In this document: in pieces, positions 1 to 10,738 of the stretch | How positions within the stretch are numbered: the stretch's first letter is position 1 | Layout: each line of letters begins with the position of its first letter | Source: Granulicella sp. | GTDB taxonomy: Bacteria; Acidobacteriota; Terriglobia; Terriglobales; Acidobacteriaceae | Direction of reading: 5' to 3' | Length of the DNA stretch: 58,487 nucleotides | Assembly: GCA_025357875.1 (NCBI GenBank) | Contig: JANYLK010000138.1 | Location: 1 to 58,487 of the forward strand | Translations under genes and position numbers: made by a program | Notes under the pieces: generated by a model | What the model was told of the DNA's origin: nothing | Databases searched by the model: none | What the model saw: only the letters and a program-made list of their open reading frames with translations

Positions 1-56
1 ATAACTCTTCGGATCTCGTGGACGCATCGCTGAAGTCACCAATTTCCGGAGAGAGA

Positions 57-1112
57 ATGGCTGCACCGCTCCCGATTGCCGATATCGAACTGGTCCTGGA
101 GCAGACTCGAAACCTCTGGTCCGAGATGCGTGGGCAAACACTCTTCCTCACCGGCGGGACGGGCTTCTTCGGGTGCTGGCTGGTTGAGAGTTTTTGCCAC
201 GCAAATCGAGAGTTGCAACTGGACGCGCACATAACAATCCTGTCGCGGGATCCGGCAAAGTTCCATGAAAAATGTCCACACCTCGCGAGCGATCCGGCAA
301 TTGCATTTCACGCAGGTGATGTTCGGGACTTTGCTTTTCCGCCGGGGAACTTTAGGTTTGTCATCCATGCGGCGACAGAGACGACCGCGAAGAATGATGT
401 AGTCGAACCGCTGGCCACGTTTTCAACCATCCTCGCAGGGACAGAACGAACGCTGAAGTTCGCGGCGCAATGCGGGGCGCGAAAGTTCCTGCTGACAAGT
501 TCAGGCGCTGTCTACGGTCGGCAACCGGCAGGCATGACACATGTACCGGAAAGTTACGCAGGTGCGCCAGACGCGGTCGACGCGGGCAGCGTGTACGGAG
601 AAGGGAAGCGTGCGTCGGAATTGTTGTGTGCCTTATATCAAAAGGAAGCAGAGGCGAGGGGTGACTCATTCGAGGCCAAGATTGCGCGGTGCTGGGCGTT
701 TTGCGGGCCGCATCTGCCGCTCGACGCACATTTCGCGATTGGCAACTTTATCGGCGACGTAATGGCAGGGCGGTCAATCTCGATCGGTGGAGATGGCACG
801 CCGCGCCGCTCGTATCTCTATGCGGCTGACCTCGCGGTCTGGCTCTGGACGGTTCTCTTTCGCGGTCCGGCTCTGGTTCCCATCAACGTCGGCTCAGCAC
901 GAGATGTCAGCATCCACGAGCTAGCCAAGATCGTGGCCGCGACACTTGCGCCCTCAACGCAAATCCGAGTTGCGAAACAGGTTATTCCAGGAGCGGCCCC
1001 GGCTCAATACGTACCTTCCATCGAGCGCGCGCAAGCTCTGCTTGGGCTGCGTGAGACGGTGGGACTAGAAGAAGCAATTCGAAGGACTTTCGCGTGGTCA
1101 AGCGGCCACTAA
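57..1112 (+). CDS. NAD(P)-dependent nucleotide-sugar epimerase/reductase
   Basis: This is a short-chain dehydrogenase/reductase of the extended (epimerase/dehydratase) class, about 351 residues. The Rossmann glycine motif TGGTGFFG lies at residues 32-39 and the catalytic Tyr/Lys pair is in [11 protein letters not shown], with an upstream [10 protein letters not shown] strand giving the catalytic Ser. The ATG at 57 is preferred over a GTG at 18 because a purine-rich GGAGAGAG stretch lies just upstream. RfbH follows 55 bases downstream on the same strand, so I infer a role in CDP-3,6-dideoxyhexose synthesis, for example as the final 4-ketoreductase (abequose/paratose synthase type) or a 2-epimerase. 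Family assignment is firm. The exact substrate is not visible in the sequence. Confidence 0.8.
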   Translation: MAAPLPIADIELVLEQTRNLWSEMRGQTLFLTGGTGFFGCWLVESFCHANRELQLDAHITILSRDPAKFHEKCPHLASDPAIAFHAGDVRDFAFPPGNFRFVIHAATETTAKNDVVEPLATFSTILAGTERTLKFAAQCGARKFLLTSSGAVYGRQPAGMTHVPESYAGAPDAVDAGSVYGEGKRASELLCALYQKEAEARGDSFEAKIARCWAFCGPHLPLDAHFAIGNFIGDVMAGRSISIGGDGTPRRSYLYAADLAVWLWTVLFRGPALVPINVGSARDVSIHELAKIVAATLAPSTQIRVAKQVIPGAAPAQYVPSIERAQALLGLRETVGLEEAIRRTFAWSSGH

Positions 1113-1167
1113 CCGAACGTTCATCCGGGCATCATTCTGGATCCCGATTTGTGTATCCTTAGGAGAT

Positions 1168-2505
<1,338 letters not shown>

Positions 2506-2508
2506 TCG

Positions 2509-3339
2509 TCAGGCGTTGACTTCGCGCTGCGGCCTCAATAGCTGTAGCGTAAGCACCATTGCAGGTAAAAGAAACGCAAACGATCCGAGGACCCACATCC
2601 CGACTGCACCGAGCACCTGATCCTGCAGTGGATCGATGCCAAAAGGATTTGGGTGGTCGACATAGTGCCGGTAAACTGGTCGGTCGCAAAACGCCAAAAA
2701 TGCCGATAGCATCGTGTTGATTAAATCGGCCGCAACCAAGTAGATCAGAATTCCCCAGTTGCGCAGATGCGTCCGCGCAGGCCACGGCCACAGGATGCAG
2801 TACCAGAACAGAATTGACGTTCCAAGAAAACAGAGATGCTCCACCACGTGCCAGTTTTCGTGTTCCAACGCGAAGTCGTACGCAGCAGGTACATGCCAGC
2901 TTAGAAACGCCAAGTTCATAAGCATCCATGCGACCAGCGGCATCACCAGCCAGTGTCCTAAGCGGCGTAATGACGAAAGACGCAGTAGCGGACCGACGAT
3001 CCAGCGTCGAGCAGGCCCGGGTAAGCCTCGCAACAGCGGCACAACAGGAAGGCCATACAACAGCAGCGGCGGAACAGCCGACATCAATAGGAGATGTTCG
3101 AGCATATGCACGCTTAGAAGCGCATCGGCAAAGCCGTCGACCGGTGAGCCAACCGCGAGCCATAGGGTGGCGAGTCCGGAGAGAAAGGCCGCAAGCCTCA
3201 TGTCCGTAAATTGTTCCGGGCGCGTCTTACGAATTACCAGCCAACCGCGTAGGTAGATCGCTGCAGTAACCACAATTATCAGCGTCAACCAGATCGGCAG
3301 CGACCAGTCCGCAAAAATATCTCGTGCGGCGTCTGGCAT
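2509..3339 (-). CDS. ctaG: Cytochrome c oxidase assembly protein CtaG (caa3 type)
   Basis: A polytopic inner-membrane protein of 276 aa with about seven hydrophobic segments. It resembles the Bacillus-type CtaG/caa3_CtaG family, which is needed for active caa3 oxidase and probably handles copper at CuB. Conserved-looking His sites occur in SVHMLEHLLL, FLSWHVPAAY and VVEHLCFLG. It is the last gene of the respiratory operon and starts 3 bases after the cytochrome b-c gene, so it is cotranscribed with the oxidase it matures. Its 3' end nearly touches rfbH on the other strand, leaving no room for a separate terminator. Confidence 0.88.
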   Translation of the reverse strand: MPDAARDIFADWSLPIWLTLIIVVTAAIYLRGWLVIRKTRPEQFTDMRLAAFLSGLATLWLAVGSPVDGFADALLSVHMLEHLLLMSAVPPLLLYGLPVVPLLRGLPGPARRWIVGPLLRLSSLRRLGHWLVMPLVAWMLMNLAFLSWHVPAAYDFALEHENWHVVEHLCFLGTSILFWYCILWPWPARTHLRNWGILIYLVAADLINTMLSAFLAFCDRPVYRHYVDHPNPFGIDPLQDQVLGAVGMWVLGSFAFLLPAMVLTLQLLRPQREVNA

Positions 3340-3342
3340 GGG

Positions 3343-4863
3343 CTAAGGCGTCTTCAGCGCAGGCGCGGATGATGGTGGCTGGGCGGTCTGCGTCTGGTCC
3401 GCGTGAGTCAAGGCGTGGGAGGAATCGACTGCCGGCGCAAGATTCTCACCACGCAGCGTCATCAGAAAACGTATCAGCGATTTGGTTTCTGCGGGGTTCA
3501 ACGCATTCCCGTATGCAGGCATGTTGCCGCCTCCCTGCAATACTTGACGGATGATCTGGTCCTCCGTCATGCGCGATGCGATGGTATCGAGCGCAGGTCC
3601 ACGCTGTCCGCCAACGCCCTCAAGCGTGTGGCAATTGCGGCATTGCTTGTCCTGTAGAACGAGCGCACCCTGACGTTCGAGCGGCGTGCGATTGTGCAGA
3701 TACTGCGGTGGGATGGGCGCGCTGGTCCACGCATCCATGATCGGACTCCATGGAGTATAGGTTCCAAGCCGAGTAAAGATTCCAAGCGTAACCGCAATCA
3801 CCGAGACCATCAGTACGGCAACAGGCCGCCGCGCCCAGTGCCGTTCGCCCTCGCCTGCCAGCAGAGGAAGAAGTAGCATGGCTGCGATGCCAAGTACGGG
3901 CGCGACTAGAATCACTGGCGTTTCAATGTTCGTTGGTAAGAAAGCGAGCAGCGCGTAAATCCAGAGGAAGGCAAAGTCTGGCTTGGGGACGCTCTGAATG
4001 ATTGTGGGATCGGGCGTCCCCGTTGGTCCGAATGGTCCAAAAAAGAAGGCGCAGGCCATCAACGCAAACATGATCGTGGCGGCAAAAACAGCGTCCTTCC
4101 AAGCTGCGTCAGGGACGAAGGGAATACCAGTCTTCCCTGTCAGTTCCTGGTACTCACGCTCGTAGGTCGACTTGTGCACTAGCCGGCCTGGCATGGGCCA
4201 GTCGCTGACTCCGTGCAGGAGAGTCATCCATATATGTACGCCTACTCCCGCAAGCAGCAAGCCCGGGATGACAAATACATGCAGCGTGAAGAAACGCGAG
4301 AGGGTGGCACCGCCGATGATTGGACCGCCGAGAAGCAGATGAACAAGCGGTGCCCCGATCAGCGGAACGCGGCTCATGATTGAGGCGCCGATGCCGAGCC
4401 CCCAGTACGCGTCCTGATCAAATCTCATCACCTGACCGGTGAAGGCCATTCCAAGTGTGAGCAGCAGAAGTCCGACACCCACAATCCATGTCAATTCACG
4501 CGGAAATTTGTAAGCCCCAAAGAGAAAAACTTGCGCCATGTGGATGAGCACGATGGCGATCATGAAGTCGGAACCCCAACCGTGCAGCGCTCGCAGATAC
4601 CAACCGAGTGGGACGTTGTGATTCAGAATGCCAAGACTACTCCATGCCTCATTTGCCGACGGACTATAGACCAGCGCGAGCAGGATACCAGTCACGACCT
4701 GCATGATCAGCAGAACGGTCGCGGCGCTGCCAAAGACATACCACCAGCTGGCGTTACTTGCCGGAGTAGGGTGCGTGGCGGCGGCGGTAAGGGGCCTGAT
4801 TAGCCCGAGCCGATGTTCGACCCATTCGTACACTGCGGCAGCATTTTCTTTTATCCCTGCCAT
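3343..4863 (-). CDS. Cytochrome b (b6-plus-IV length) fused to C-terminal cytochrome c
   Basis: The membrane quinol-oxidising subunit of a bc-type complex, 506 aa. The N-terminal half carries two His pairs for the b haems: H-X13-H in LHGWGSDFMIAIVLIH and H-X14-H in LHVFVIPGLLLAGVGVH. The 14-residue second spacing is typical of b6 rather than bc1. The second half contains the subunit-IV-like helices. The C-terminus adds a soluble haem c domain (CRNCH, with Met in NMPAYG as likely sixth ligand) and a Pro/Ala-rich tail. The Qo-site PEWY/PDWY motif reads PDFA (KPDFAFLWIY), so the aromatic pair is lost. It overlaps the Rieske gene by 13 bases. Electrons should pass quinol, Rieske, haem c, then the oxidase CuA/haem c subunit encoded upstream. 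Confidence 0.9.
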   Translation of the reverse strand: MAGIKENAAAVYEWVEHRLGLIRPLTAAATHPTPASNASWWYVFGSAATVLLIMQVVTGILLALVYSPSANEAWSSLGILNHNVPLGWYLRALHGWGSDFMIAIVLIHMAQVFLFGAYKFPRELTWIVGVGLLLLTLGMAFTGQVMRFDQDAYWGLGIGASIMSRVPLIGAPLVHLLLGGPIIGGATLSRFFTLHVFVIPGLLLAGVGVHIWMTLLHGVSDWPMPGRLVHKSTYEREYQELTGKTGIPFVPDAAWKDAVFAATIMFALMACAFFFGPFGPTGTPDPTIIQSVPKPDFAFLWIYALLAFLPTNIETPVILVAPVLGIAAMLLLPLLAGEGERHWARRPVAVLMVSVIAVTLGIFTRLGTYTPWSPIMDAWTSAPIPPQYLHNRTPLERQGALVLQDKQCRNCHTLEGVGGQRGPALDTIASRMTEDQIIRQVLQGGGNMPAYGNALNPAETKSLIRFLMTLRGENLAPAVDSSHALTHADQTQTAQPPSSAPALKTP

Positions 4864-5501
4864 TCAGTGGACCTCGTAGGCGTGGATGCCGCTTTGGCAA
4901 ATGCTGGATCAATTTGAACCAGCGGCTTTTCCTTGCATGATGCCTGGGTCGCTAGTGTGGGCATGTCTCCTGCGTGAATGACCAGCGAATCGCCCACCAG
5001 CTTGTAACGGTATTCGAAGAGTCCGCGCTCTGGCGGGCCGGACGCTCTGCTGCCATCCTGGTAGTACGCTCCGCCGTGGCATGGGCAGAGGAACAGTTTC
5101 GATTGCGCGAACCAGCGCACCGGACATCCGAGATGAGCGCAGTTAACCGCAAAGACCTGAAACTCTTTCTCGGAAATTCGCCGAACCCAACACGCGACCT
5201 TAGCTGTATCGCCATCGTCGAAACTGGCGACCGGACTGCGAAAATCTGCGAGCCTCGTCTCTCCGACTGGAAACTCGCTCATCAAGCCAATCGCGATCCA
5301 CGAACCAGTCGTTGACCTCTTCTTCATTGCCGGTCCGAGCAGGTAGCCGACCAGCGGCACCGCAAGCACAGCCCCAACGGCCACATTTAAGAGCACCGAG
5401 ACCTTAAACAGGAAGGCGCGGCGAGTGTGCGCGGCTGCCTTTGCCTCGGGCGGCAGATCGTTGTTGCTGGGTTCTCCGGGATGTTCGAGAAGTTCACTCA
5501 T
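4851..5501 (-). CDS. Rieske [2Fe-2S] protein of bc-type complex
   Basis: A 216-aa membrane-anchored iron-sulfur protein. After a charged N-terminus, one transmembrane segment (FLFKVSVLLNVAVGAVLAV) is followed by the periplasmic Rieske domain. Both ligand boxes are complete: CAHLGC and CPCHGG, each with one Cys and one His ligand plus the disulfide cysteines. I chose the ATG at 5501, which has GGAGA upstream. A longer in-frame reading would run into the upstream cytochrome c gene. The stop lies inside the cytochrome b gene, which implies translational coupling. Confidence 0.92.
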   Translation of the reverse strand: MSELLEHPGEPSNNDLPPEAKAAAHTRRAFLFKVSVLLNVAVGAVLAVPLVGYLLGPAMKKRSTTGSWIAIGLMSEFPVGETRLADFRSPVASFDDGDTAKVACWVRRISEKEFQVFAVNCAHLGCPVRWFAQSKLFLCPCHGGAYYQDGSRASGPPERGLFEYRYKLVGDSLVIHAGDMPTLATQASCKEKPLVQIDPAFAKAASTPTRSTEWQG

Positions 5502-5527
5502 GTGTGTCTCCGCTGTTACTGGTGTTG

Positions 5528-6268
5528 CTAATAGGGCTGTCCCGGGGTTGCGATTCGATGCGAGGTAAGCCAGGCGACTATATCCGCGACATCTTCGTCG
5601 GTTAGCGGATGGGCTATCGGACCGCTCGTGTAAGAGCGCCAATCATGGGCACCTTGCTCTGTCTGTCCGGCGATCACGATGCTGCGAAGGCCTTGATCGC
5701 TGATCATCGCAAGATAAGCGGGATCAATCAGGGACCCCGTGACCACGCCGTTGCTCGCCGGCCTGCCACTTGCATCGATGCCGTGGCAGCGAGCGCACGA
5801 GATGGCAAACTCCTTCGCACCCTTCTCTGAATTTCCGGGCCCGCTACTCGCGAATGCTGGCGAAGTCTGTCCGGCCACCGCTGACGGATTTCCCCAACTC
5901 GATTCCATTCCCGTCGCAAGAATTACAATCTGATTGTCCGTCAGCATACCGCCTGCGGCCTTACTGAACGGAGGCATCGCTGTGCCCGTAACACCGTTTG
6001 CGGTGATGCGCTGGATATTTGCAACTCCAGCGATGGCGAGGTAGACGGGGTTTGCCAGCGCGATTGCAGCGCCGTTCTTGCCGCTGGCGCCGTGGCACGC
6101 AGCGCAGTTCTGCCCGTAAAGAGTTGCAAAGTCTGTCACTTGATCTGGACGCATAACCTCGCTCCCAGGGCCCGGTTTCCCGGACGCGCTCCTGCAGCCC
6201 GTAATCGTAAGGGCAGCCGCGCAGGCCACTAGCGCGACGGTGAGCAAACGTTCGTTAGGCCGTCTCAT
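5528..6268 (-). CDS. Dihaem cytochrome c lipoprotein
   Basis: A 246-aa exported protein with a lipoprotein signal (lipobox LTITGC, Cys25) and two class-I-like haem c domains: CAACH with Met in AMPPF as sixth ligand, and CARCH. No equally clear axial Met is visible in the second domain. It starts with an ATGA overlap on the preceding membrane-protein gene and precedes the Rieske gene, so it probably acts as the c1-like or shuttle cytochrome between the b/Rieske module and the caa3 oxidase. Anchoring by lipid would keep it near both complexes. Confidence 0.88.
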   Translation of the reverse strand: MRRPNERLLTVALVACAAALTITGCRSASGKPGPGSEVMRPDQVTDFATLYGQNCAACHGASGKNGAAIALANPVYLAIAGVANIQRITANGVTGTAMPPFSKAAGGMLTDNQIVILATGMESSWGNPSAVAGQTSPAFASSGPGNSEKGAKEFAISCARCHGIDASGRPASNGVVTGSLIDPAYLAMISDQGLRSIVIAGQTEQGAHDWRSYTSGPIAHPLTDEDVADIVAWLTSHRIATPGQPY

Positions 6269-7173
6269 TTTGAGATGCCCTTCTCGTCCGTGTTAGTTGG
6301 AGTCTGATGAGTGCGCTCATCCTGATCACTGTGCAGGCCAGCGCGGACAGCAAACGGCAACGCTTGGAACTGGGGCGTCCGCACCCGGGTTTGCAGATTG
6401 ACCACAAAGCCGCACACCAAACCGAATGCGATCTGCGACATGATGAACCAGAACCAGTCGATGCGTTGATTCAGTATCGGACTGACGATTCCCAGCGCGG
6501 AATACAAAATTCCCGTAAAGAGAAGTGGCGCCATGAAACCTGCTGTAACGATCGGATATCGGGGGAACATCGGCAACATTGCACCATAAAGTAAGCCAAC
6601 GAGAAGCGACGTGAGCCCGTGGATGAGCAGCCCTGCCAGAAGCCCTTGCAGATGGAACTGACTGAGAAAAGTGTCGCTAGCTCCTGCCCAACTGACAAAG
6701 CCGCCGGCAGCGAGCAGGTTCATTGCGTACCAGATGCTGTGATACTTAAGGAGGCTAAAGATCGTCGCGGGCACGATCATCGCGATGCCGCCGGCGATGC
6801 CTCCCCGAATTCCAGTCGTGATGCGAAAGGTCTCTACTGGCAGAATCTTGCGGGGCGTCGCGCTTTCCGGGTGCCTGTGCTCGCGCTCCATAAGTGTGCG
6901 GGTACTGACGCTCCTGATCTCCTCTCCTGTCACTGGGACGGATTCGTGAGCTTCATGCGGCAGCACCTGGAAAAACCATCCGAAGCTGCCGGCGACGCTT
7001 AGAAGAAGTCCAAGAATCCCGACCGCCACATTCGTGACCATGCCCGCCATGATCAGTGATATACCCAGCGCCAGCACCAGCGGCCATGCTGTTGGCTGGG
7101 GAAGTAGTACGGCGTTTGGATCGCTTGTCGGATATTCGTCTTGCACGGCGTCTCCTTTCCCGGGTTCAGTCAT
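6265..7173 (-). CDS. Polytopic membrane protein of the oxidase operon, function unknown
   Basis: About 302 aa. I do not recognise a named family with certainty. Two N-terminal hydrophobic segments (around residues 30-70) could correspond to a short oxidase subunit IV. They are followed by a charged linker and about five further membrane segments with Gly-rich stretches (TGIRGGIAGGIAMI). The ATG at 7173 overlaps the ctaE stop (TAATG), so it is translationally coupled to subunit III. A longer reading beginning at 7215 would overlap ctaE by more than 40 bases. Position suggests a structural or assembly subunit of the oxidase or of an oxidase-bc supercomplex. Confidence 0.7.
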   Translation of the reverse strand: MTEPGKGDAVQDEYPTSDPNAVLLPQPTAWPLVLALGISLIMAGMVTNVAVGILGLLLSVAGSFGWFFQVLPHEAHESVPVTGEEIRSVSTRTLMEREHRHPESATPRKILPVETFRITTGIRGGIAGGIAMIVPATIFSLLKYHSIWYAMNLLAAGGFVSWAGASDTFLSQFHLQGLLAGLLIHGLTSLLVGLLYGAMLPMFPRYPIVTAGFMAPLLFTGILYSALGIVSPILNQRIDWFWFIMSQIAFGLVCGFVVNLQTRVRTPQFQALPFAVRAGLHSDQDERTHQTPTNTDEKGISK

Positions 7174-7769
7174 TATCTGCCCAGCACATAAACAACGGTG
7201 AAGACGACGACCCATACGGCATCCACAAAATGCCAGTAGAGGGAGAGAACCTCAAGACGGCCTGTGTCTTTACTGGTCATGCTGCCAGTGAGCGAAAAGA
7301 ACAACGCGAGCGAAAGCATGATGAGGCCGACGACGACGTGAGTAGCGTGAAGCCCGACCAGCGAATAAAAGGTGGTGCCGAAGAGGTTGGTCCTGATGGT
7401 GAGTCCGTCGCGATAGATAAGTTGATACCACTCGTGCGCTGTACCCGCGAGGAAAATGCTGCCAAGCAAAACCGTTGCGGCCAGCCAGAGCGAACACAGG
7501 CTGCGCCTCCCGTGGTGCAGCGCCGAAACCGCAAGATGCACAGTCAAGCTGCTCGAAAGCAGGCAGATGCTGGTGAAGATGGGCAGATCGAGAACGTCGT
7601 GCGGCGTCGGCCCGGCCAAGCTCTTACCGATATAATAGAGATAAGCCACGATGAAAATGAGAAAAATCGCGGCTTCGGCGACGATCAGGCACGCCATACC
7701 GACAATGCCGCGCGAGGGTAGCACCCAGGCGGATTTCGTGTTCTGCGGAATGACGGCTACTTCGCTCAA
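7173..7769 (-). CDS. ctaE: Cytochrome c oxidase subunit III
   Basis: A 198-aa five-helix subunit III. Family signatures include GTAHEWYQLIY, GLHATHVVVGLIM and the terminal LYWHFVDAVWVVVFTVVYV. It stabilises subunit I and proton uptake during turnover. The start is TTG at 7769 with a strong GGAGG a few bases upstream. It lies 16 bases after ctaD and overlaps the start of the next gene by a TAATG junction. Confidence 0.93.
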   Translation of the reverse strand: MSEVAVIPQNTKSAWVLPSRGIVGMACLIVAEAAIFLIFIVAYLYYIGKSLAGPTPHDVLDLPIFTSICLLSSSLTVHLAVSALHHGRRSLCSLWLAATVLLGSIFLAGTAHEWYQLIYRDGLTIRTNLFGTTFYSLVGLHATHVVVGLIMLSLALFFSLTGSMTSKDTGRLEVLSLYWHFVDAVWVVVFTVVYVLGR

Positions 7770-7785
7770 GGGATACGCCTCCTCT

Positions 7786-9465
7786 CTATTCGTAATGACT
7801 ATCGGGGTCGTCGGGATGTTTGAGATCCCACAGCGGGCGGCGGCTTTCTACCGTCGGAATAATGGCAAAGTTGTAATGCGGCGGCGGCGAGGTCGTAGAC
7901 CACTCCAGCGTCCACGCATCCCACGGATCAGGGCCGGCAATCGGACCTTTAATGAACGACCACACCATGTTGTAGACGAACAGCAGCGTCCCAATCGTCT
8001 GGAATATCGCGCCGCTCGATACGATCATGTTCCACATCATCCATCCACGATCGGCCTCGTAGGTGTAGATACGGCGCGGCATGCCTTCAAGTCCAGGGAT
8101 ATGCATGAAGTCAAAGGTGAGATGGAACCCAATAAGGAATATCCAGAAATGCCACTTGCCAAGCTTTTCGCTCAACAGGCGACCCGTCATCTTTGGATAC
8201 CAGTAATAGAAGGCCGCAAAAAGTATGAAAAGGATCGCCCCAACCAACACGTAATGAAAATGTGCGACGACGAAGTACGAGGCACTCAACTGCCAATCGA
8301 AGGGTGCAACCGACAACATGATTCCGGTAAGCCCGGCAATGAGGAATTGAAACAGAAATCCGACAGCAAACATCATGGAAGCGGTGAAGTGAATCTTGCC
8401 TCCCCACAGTGTCGCCAGCCAATTGAATATCTTGATGCCGGTAGGCACCGAGATGATCATCGTGGCCAGAGTAAAGAAAGTATTCGCGCCGGCCCCCATG
8501 CCCACCGTGAACATGTGGTGCGCCCATACGCTGAGGCTGATGAAGCCGATCCCGACCGACGCCGCCACCATCGCCGGATAGCCGAAGATCGCCTTACGCG
8601 AATAGACGGGAATGATCTCGTTCGCAAACGCGAAGGATGGCAGGATCAGCACGTAGACCTCGGGATGTCCGAAAATCCAGAAGAAGTGCATCCACAGCAC
8701 CGCCGAGCCACCAGCCTGCGTGTCGAAGAAATGCGAGCCAAGGTAGCGGTCGAGCATCAGCATGATCTGCGCCGCCGTCAGCGGGCTGACGGTTACAAAT
8801 ACCAGGCACGACATCACCAGGTAGAGCCACACCAGCAGTGGCATCCTGTTGAGCTTCATCCCGGGGCAGCGCATGCATATGATCGTTGTCACGATGTTCA
8901 GTGCTGTTCCAATGCTGCCGATCCCGCTGAGCAGGATGGCTAGTGTCCAATAGTCAGTACTGTGCCCGGGCGAGAAGACATGAGCCGTCAGCGGCGCGTA
9001 GGCGAACCATCCAACATCTGGCGCGCTGCCGGCACCATATAACCCGCTGCCACCGAGGTAGCTGAAGTACAGCAGCAAGCCGCCAAAGCTCGCAATCCAG
9101 AAGCTAAAAGCGTTCAATCGCGGGAACGCCATATCGCGCGCACCGATCATCAAAGGGATCAGGTAGTTCCCGAAGCCGAAGAGCACCGGCATTCCGACGA
9201 AGAAAACCATGGTGGTACCGTGCATGGTAAACAGCTGATTGAACACCTGTGGCGACACAAAATGATTGTTAGGAATGGAAAGTTGGACACGCATCAGCAA
9301 AGCTTCGAAGCCTGCAATCACCAGAAAGATTAGCGCATAGCCGATGTACATCAGCCCGATCTTCTTGTGATCCACGGTGGTTACCCAGTCGTGCAGCACC
9401 TCGAGCACAAGCCGACGCGGGGCGGAGTTTACGACGCTGTCTGTAACCGGAGCGTGTGTTGCCAT
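7786..9465 (-). CDS. ctaD: Cytochrome c oxidase subunit I (haem-copper, type A)
   Basis: The 559-aa catalytic subunit with 12 or more helices. The low-spin haem His is in FTMHGTTMVF. CuB ligand His and the cross-linked Tyr are in GHPEVYVLILP, a further His pair is in WAHHMFTVG, and both haem-binding His residues are in VAHFHYVLVG. The Glu of GHPEV marks a type A1-like D-channel. It is the second gene of the operon, 11 bases after ctaC, and reduces oxygen to water with proton pumping. Confidence 0.97.
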   Translation of the reverse strand: MATHAPVTDSVVNSAPRRLVLEVLHDWVTTVDHKKIGLMYIGYALIFLVIAGFEALLMRVQLSIPNNHFVSPQVFNQLFTMHGTTMVFFVGMPVLFGFGNYLIPLMIGARDMAFPRLNAFSFWIASFGGLLLYFSYLGGSGLYGAGSAPDVGWFAYAPLTAHVFSPGHSTDYWTLAILLSGIGSIGTALNIVTTIICMRCPGMKLNRMPLLVWLYLVMSCLVFVTVSPLTAAQIMLMLDRYLGSHFFDTQAGGSAVLWMHFFWIFGHPEVYVLILPSFAFANEIIPVYSRKAIFGYPAMVAASVGIGFISLSVWAHHMFTVGMGAGANTFFTLATMIISVPTGIKIFNWLATLWGGKIHFTASMMFAVGFLFQFLIAGLTGIMLSVAPFDWQLSASYFVVAHFHYVLVGAILFILFAAFYYWYPKMTGRLLSEKLGKWHFWIFLIGFHLTFDFMHIPGLEGMPRRIYTYEADRGWMMWNMIVSSGAIFQTIGTLLFVYNMVWSFIKGPIAGPDPWDAWTLEWSTTSPPPHYNFAIIPTVESRRPLWDLKHPDDPDSHYE

Positions 9466-9476
9466 AGCGTCCCTTC

Positions 9477-10487
9477 CTACTTCAGCGTCGCCAGGTAGGC
9501 GGTGACGGCATCGAGGTCATGATCATTGAGGTGCATCGCTGGCATCAGCGATCCGGGTTTGAAGTTTGCTGGATTATCGATGAACGAACGAAGATTTGCG
9601 GATGTATTCGGCACAGATCCTGAGGCTATCGTGTCGCGGCTTGCAACGTGCGTCAGATCAGGGCCAAACCTTCCAGTCGCTATCGTTCCGGCCACAGTAT
9701 GACAGCTGATGCACGCGGTGTGTTGGAAGACGTTTTGACCTTCGATAGCGCTTGAGCTTTCAACAGCAGGTTGCTGCTGGCGCACGATCCAGGCAGCGAA
9801 GTCTGCTTGGCTGTCCGCGTAGACACGGATAAGCATCTTGGCGTGCTGCGTTCCGCAATACTGAGCGCATTGTCCGAGGTAAAGTCCGGCCGTCTCCGGG
9901 TCCAGCCACATCGTATTCACGCGATTCGGAATCAAGTCAGTTTTGCCAGCCAGTCGCGGAACCCAGAAGCTATGATCGGTGTCAGCCGAAGACATGGTGA
10001 GGTAGGTGGGCGTCGGATGCTTTGGATCGCTCACCGGGATATGTAACTCGTTCGCCGTCACGATACCCAGCTTGGGGTAGCGATACTCCCACCAGAACTG
10101 GTGGCCGATTACCGTAACGTCCAACGCGTCGGCGGGCTTCGGAGCGTTCTGGGTCGAGAGGATCACGCGCGCAGTCGCCAGGAACAGCATCACCACGATT
10201 AGGATAGGAATGACCGTCCAGGAAAGCTCGATCTGGTTGCTCCCATATATCTGCGGCGGCTCCTGAGCGGCATTCGCATCGTTGCGGCGATGTCGGAAAC
10301 GCAACAGCGCGTACAGTAACAATCCCCCAACCACCAGGAAAATCACTGTCGTGATGCTAAGCACCAGCATCGAAATGCTAAAGATCGAGTGCGCAGGCGT
10401 CCCCTTCGGAGCGAAGATGCTGGTCGAGGTGCTAGTCAGGCCGGATCCCACTTGAGATGCGAGGCCAGACCATATTTGACTTGCCAA
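9477..10487 (-). CDS. ctaC: Cytochrome c oxidase subunit II with haem c domain (caa3)
   Basis: A 336-aa subunit with two N-terminal membrane helices, a CuA cupredoxin domain (GQCAQYCGTQHAKM holding the two Cys, His and Met; aromatic patch GHQFWWEY) and a C-terminal fused cytochrome c (CISCH, Met in LMPAM). This is the architecture of caa3 oxidases, which do not need a soluble cytochrome c. The start appears to be TTG at 10487, with GGAG about 10 bases upstream. The first cleavable helix is weak, so the N-terminus is less certain. It is the first gene of the operon. The 251 bases upstream to the next gene should contain the promoter. Confidence 0.94.
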   Translation of the reverse strand: MASQIWSGLASQVGSGLTSTSTSIFAPKGTPAHSIFSISMLVLSITTVIFLVVGGLLLYALLRFRHRRNDANAAQEPPQIYGSNQIELSWTVIPILIVVMLFLATARVILSTQNAPKPADALDVTVIGHQFWWEYRYPKLGIVTANELHIPVSDPKHPTPTYLTMSSADTDHSFWVPRLAGKTDLIPNRVNTMWLDPETAGLYLGQCAQYCGTQHAKMLIRVYADSQADFAAWIVRQQQPAVESSSAIEGQNVFQHTACISCHTVAGTIATGRFGPDLTHVASRDTIASGSVPNTSANLRSFIDNPANFKPGSLMPAMHLNDHDLDAVTAYLATLK

Positions 10488-10738
10488 CTTGGAGTCTCCG
10501 AACGACGACGTGCTGCAGGGGCAGGTGGCAGGATGCTCAGATTGGCAAAGTTAGAAAGGGAACATTCCGCATTGAACTCAACTTGCAATTCCGTGCAGCT
10601 GACTTACTTCACCGTGGGCGAAGCGAAGACTTCGGTAAGATGATCATAGCCCTTCGGGAGATCACATGCGTCATGTCCACACGCCACATAGTCGCAATTT
10701 TCTCGTCAATCCACAACCAGGATTGCCACGCGCGATTC

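Noticed and set aside
7651..8943. Long plus-strand open frame opposite ctaD
   Set aside because: It is antisense to a certain gene, rich in Arg/His/Asp as expected for a codon-bias shadow, and has no ribosome binding site.
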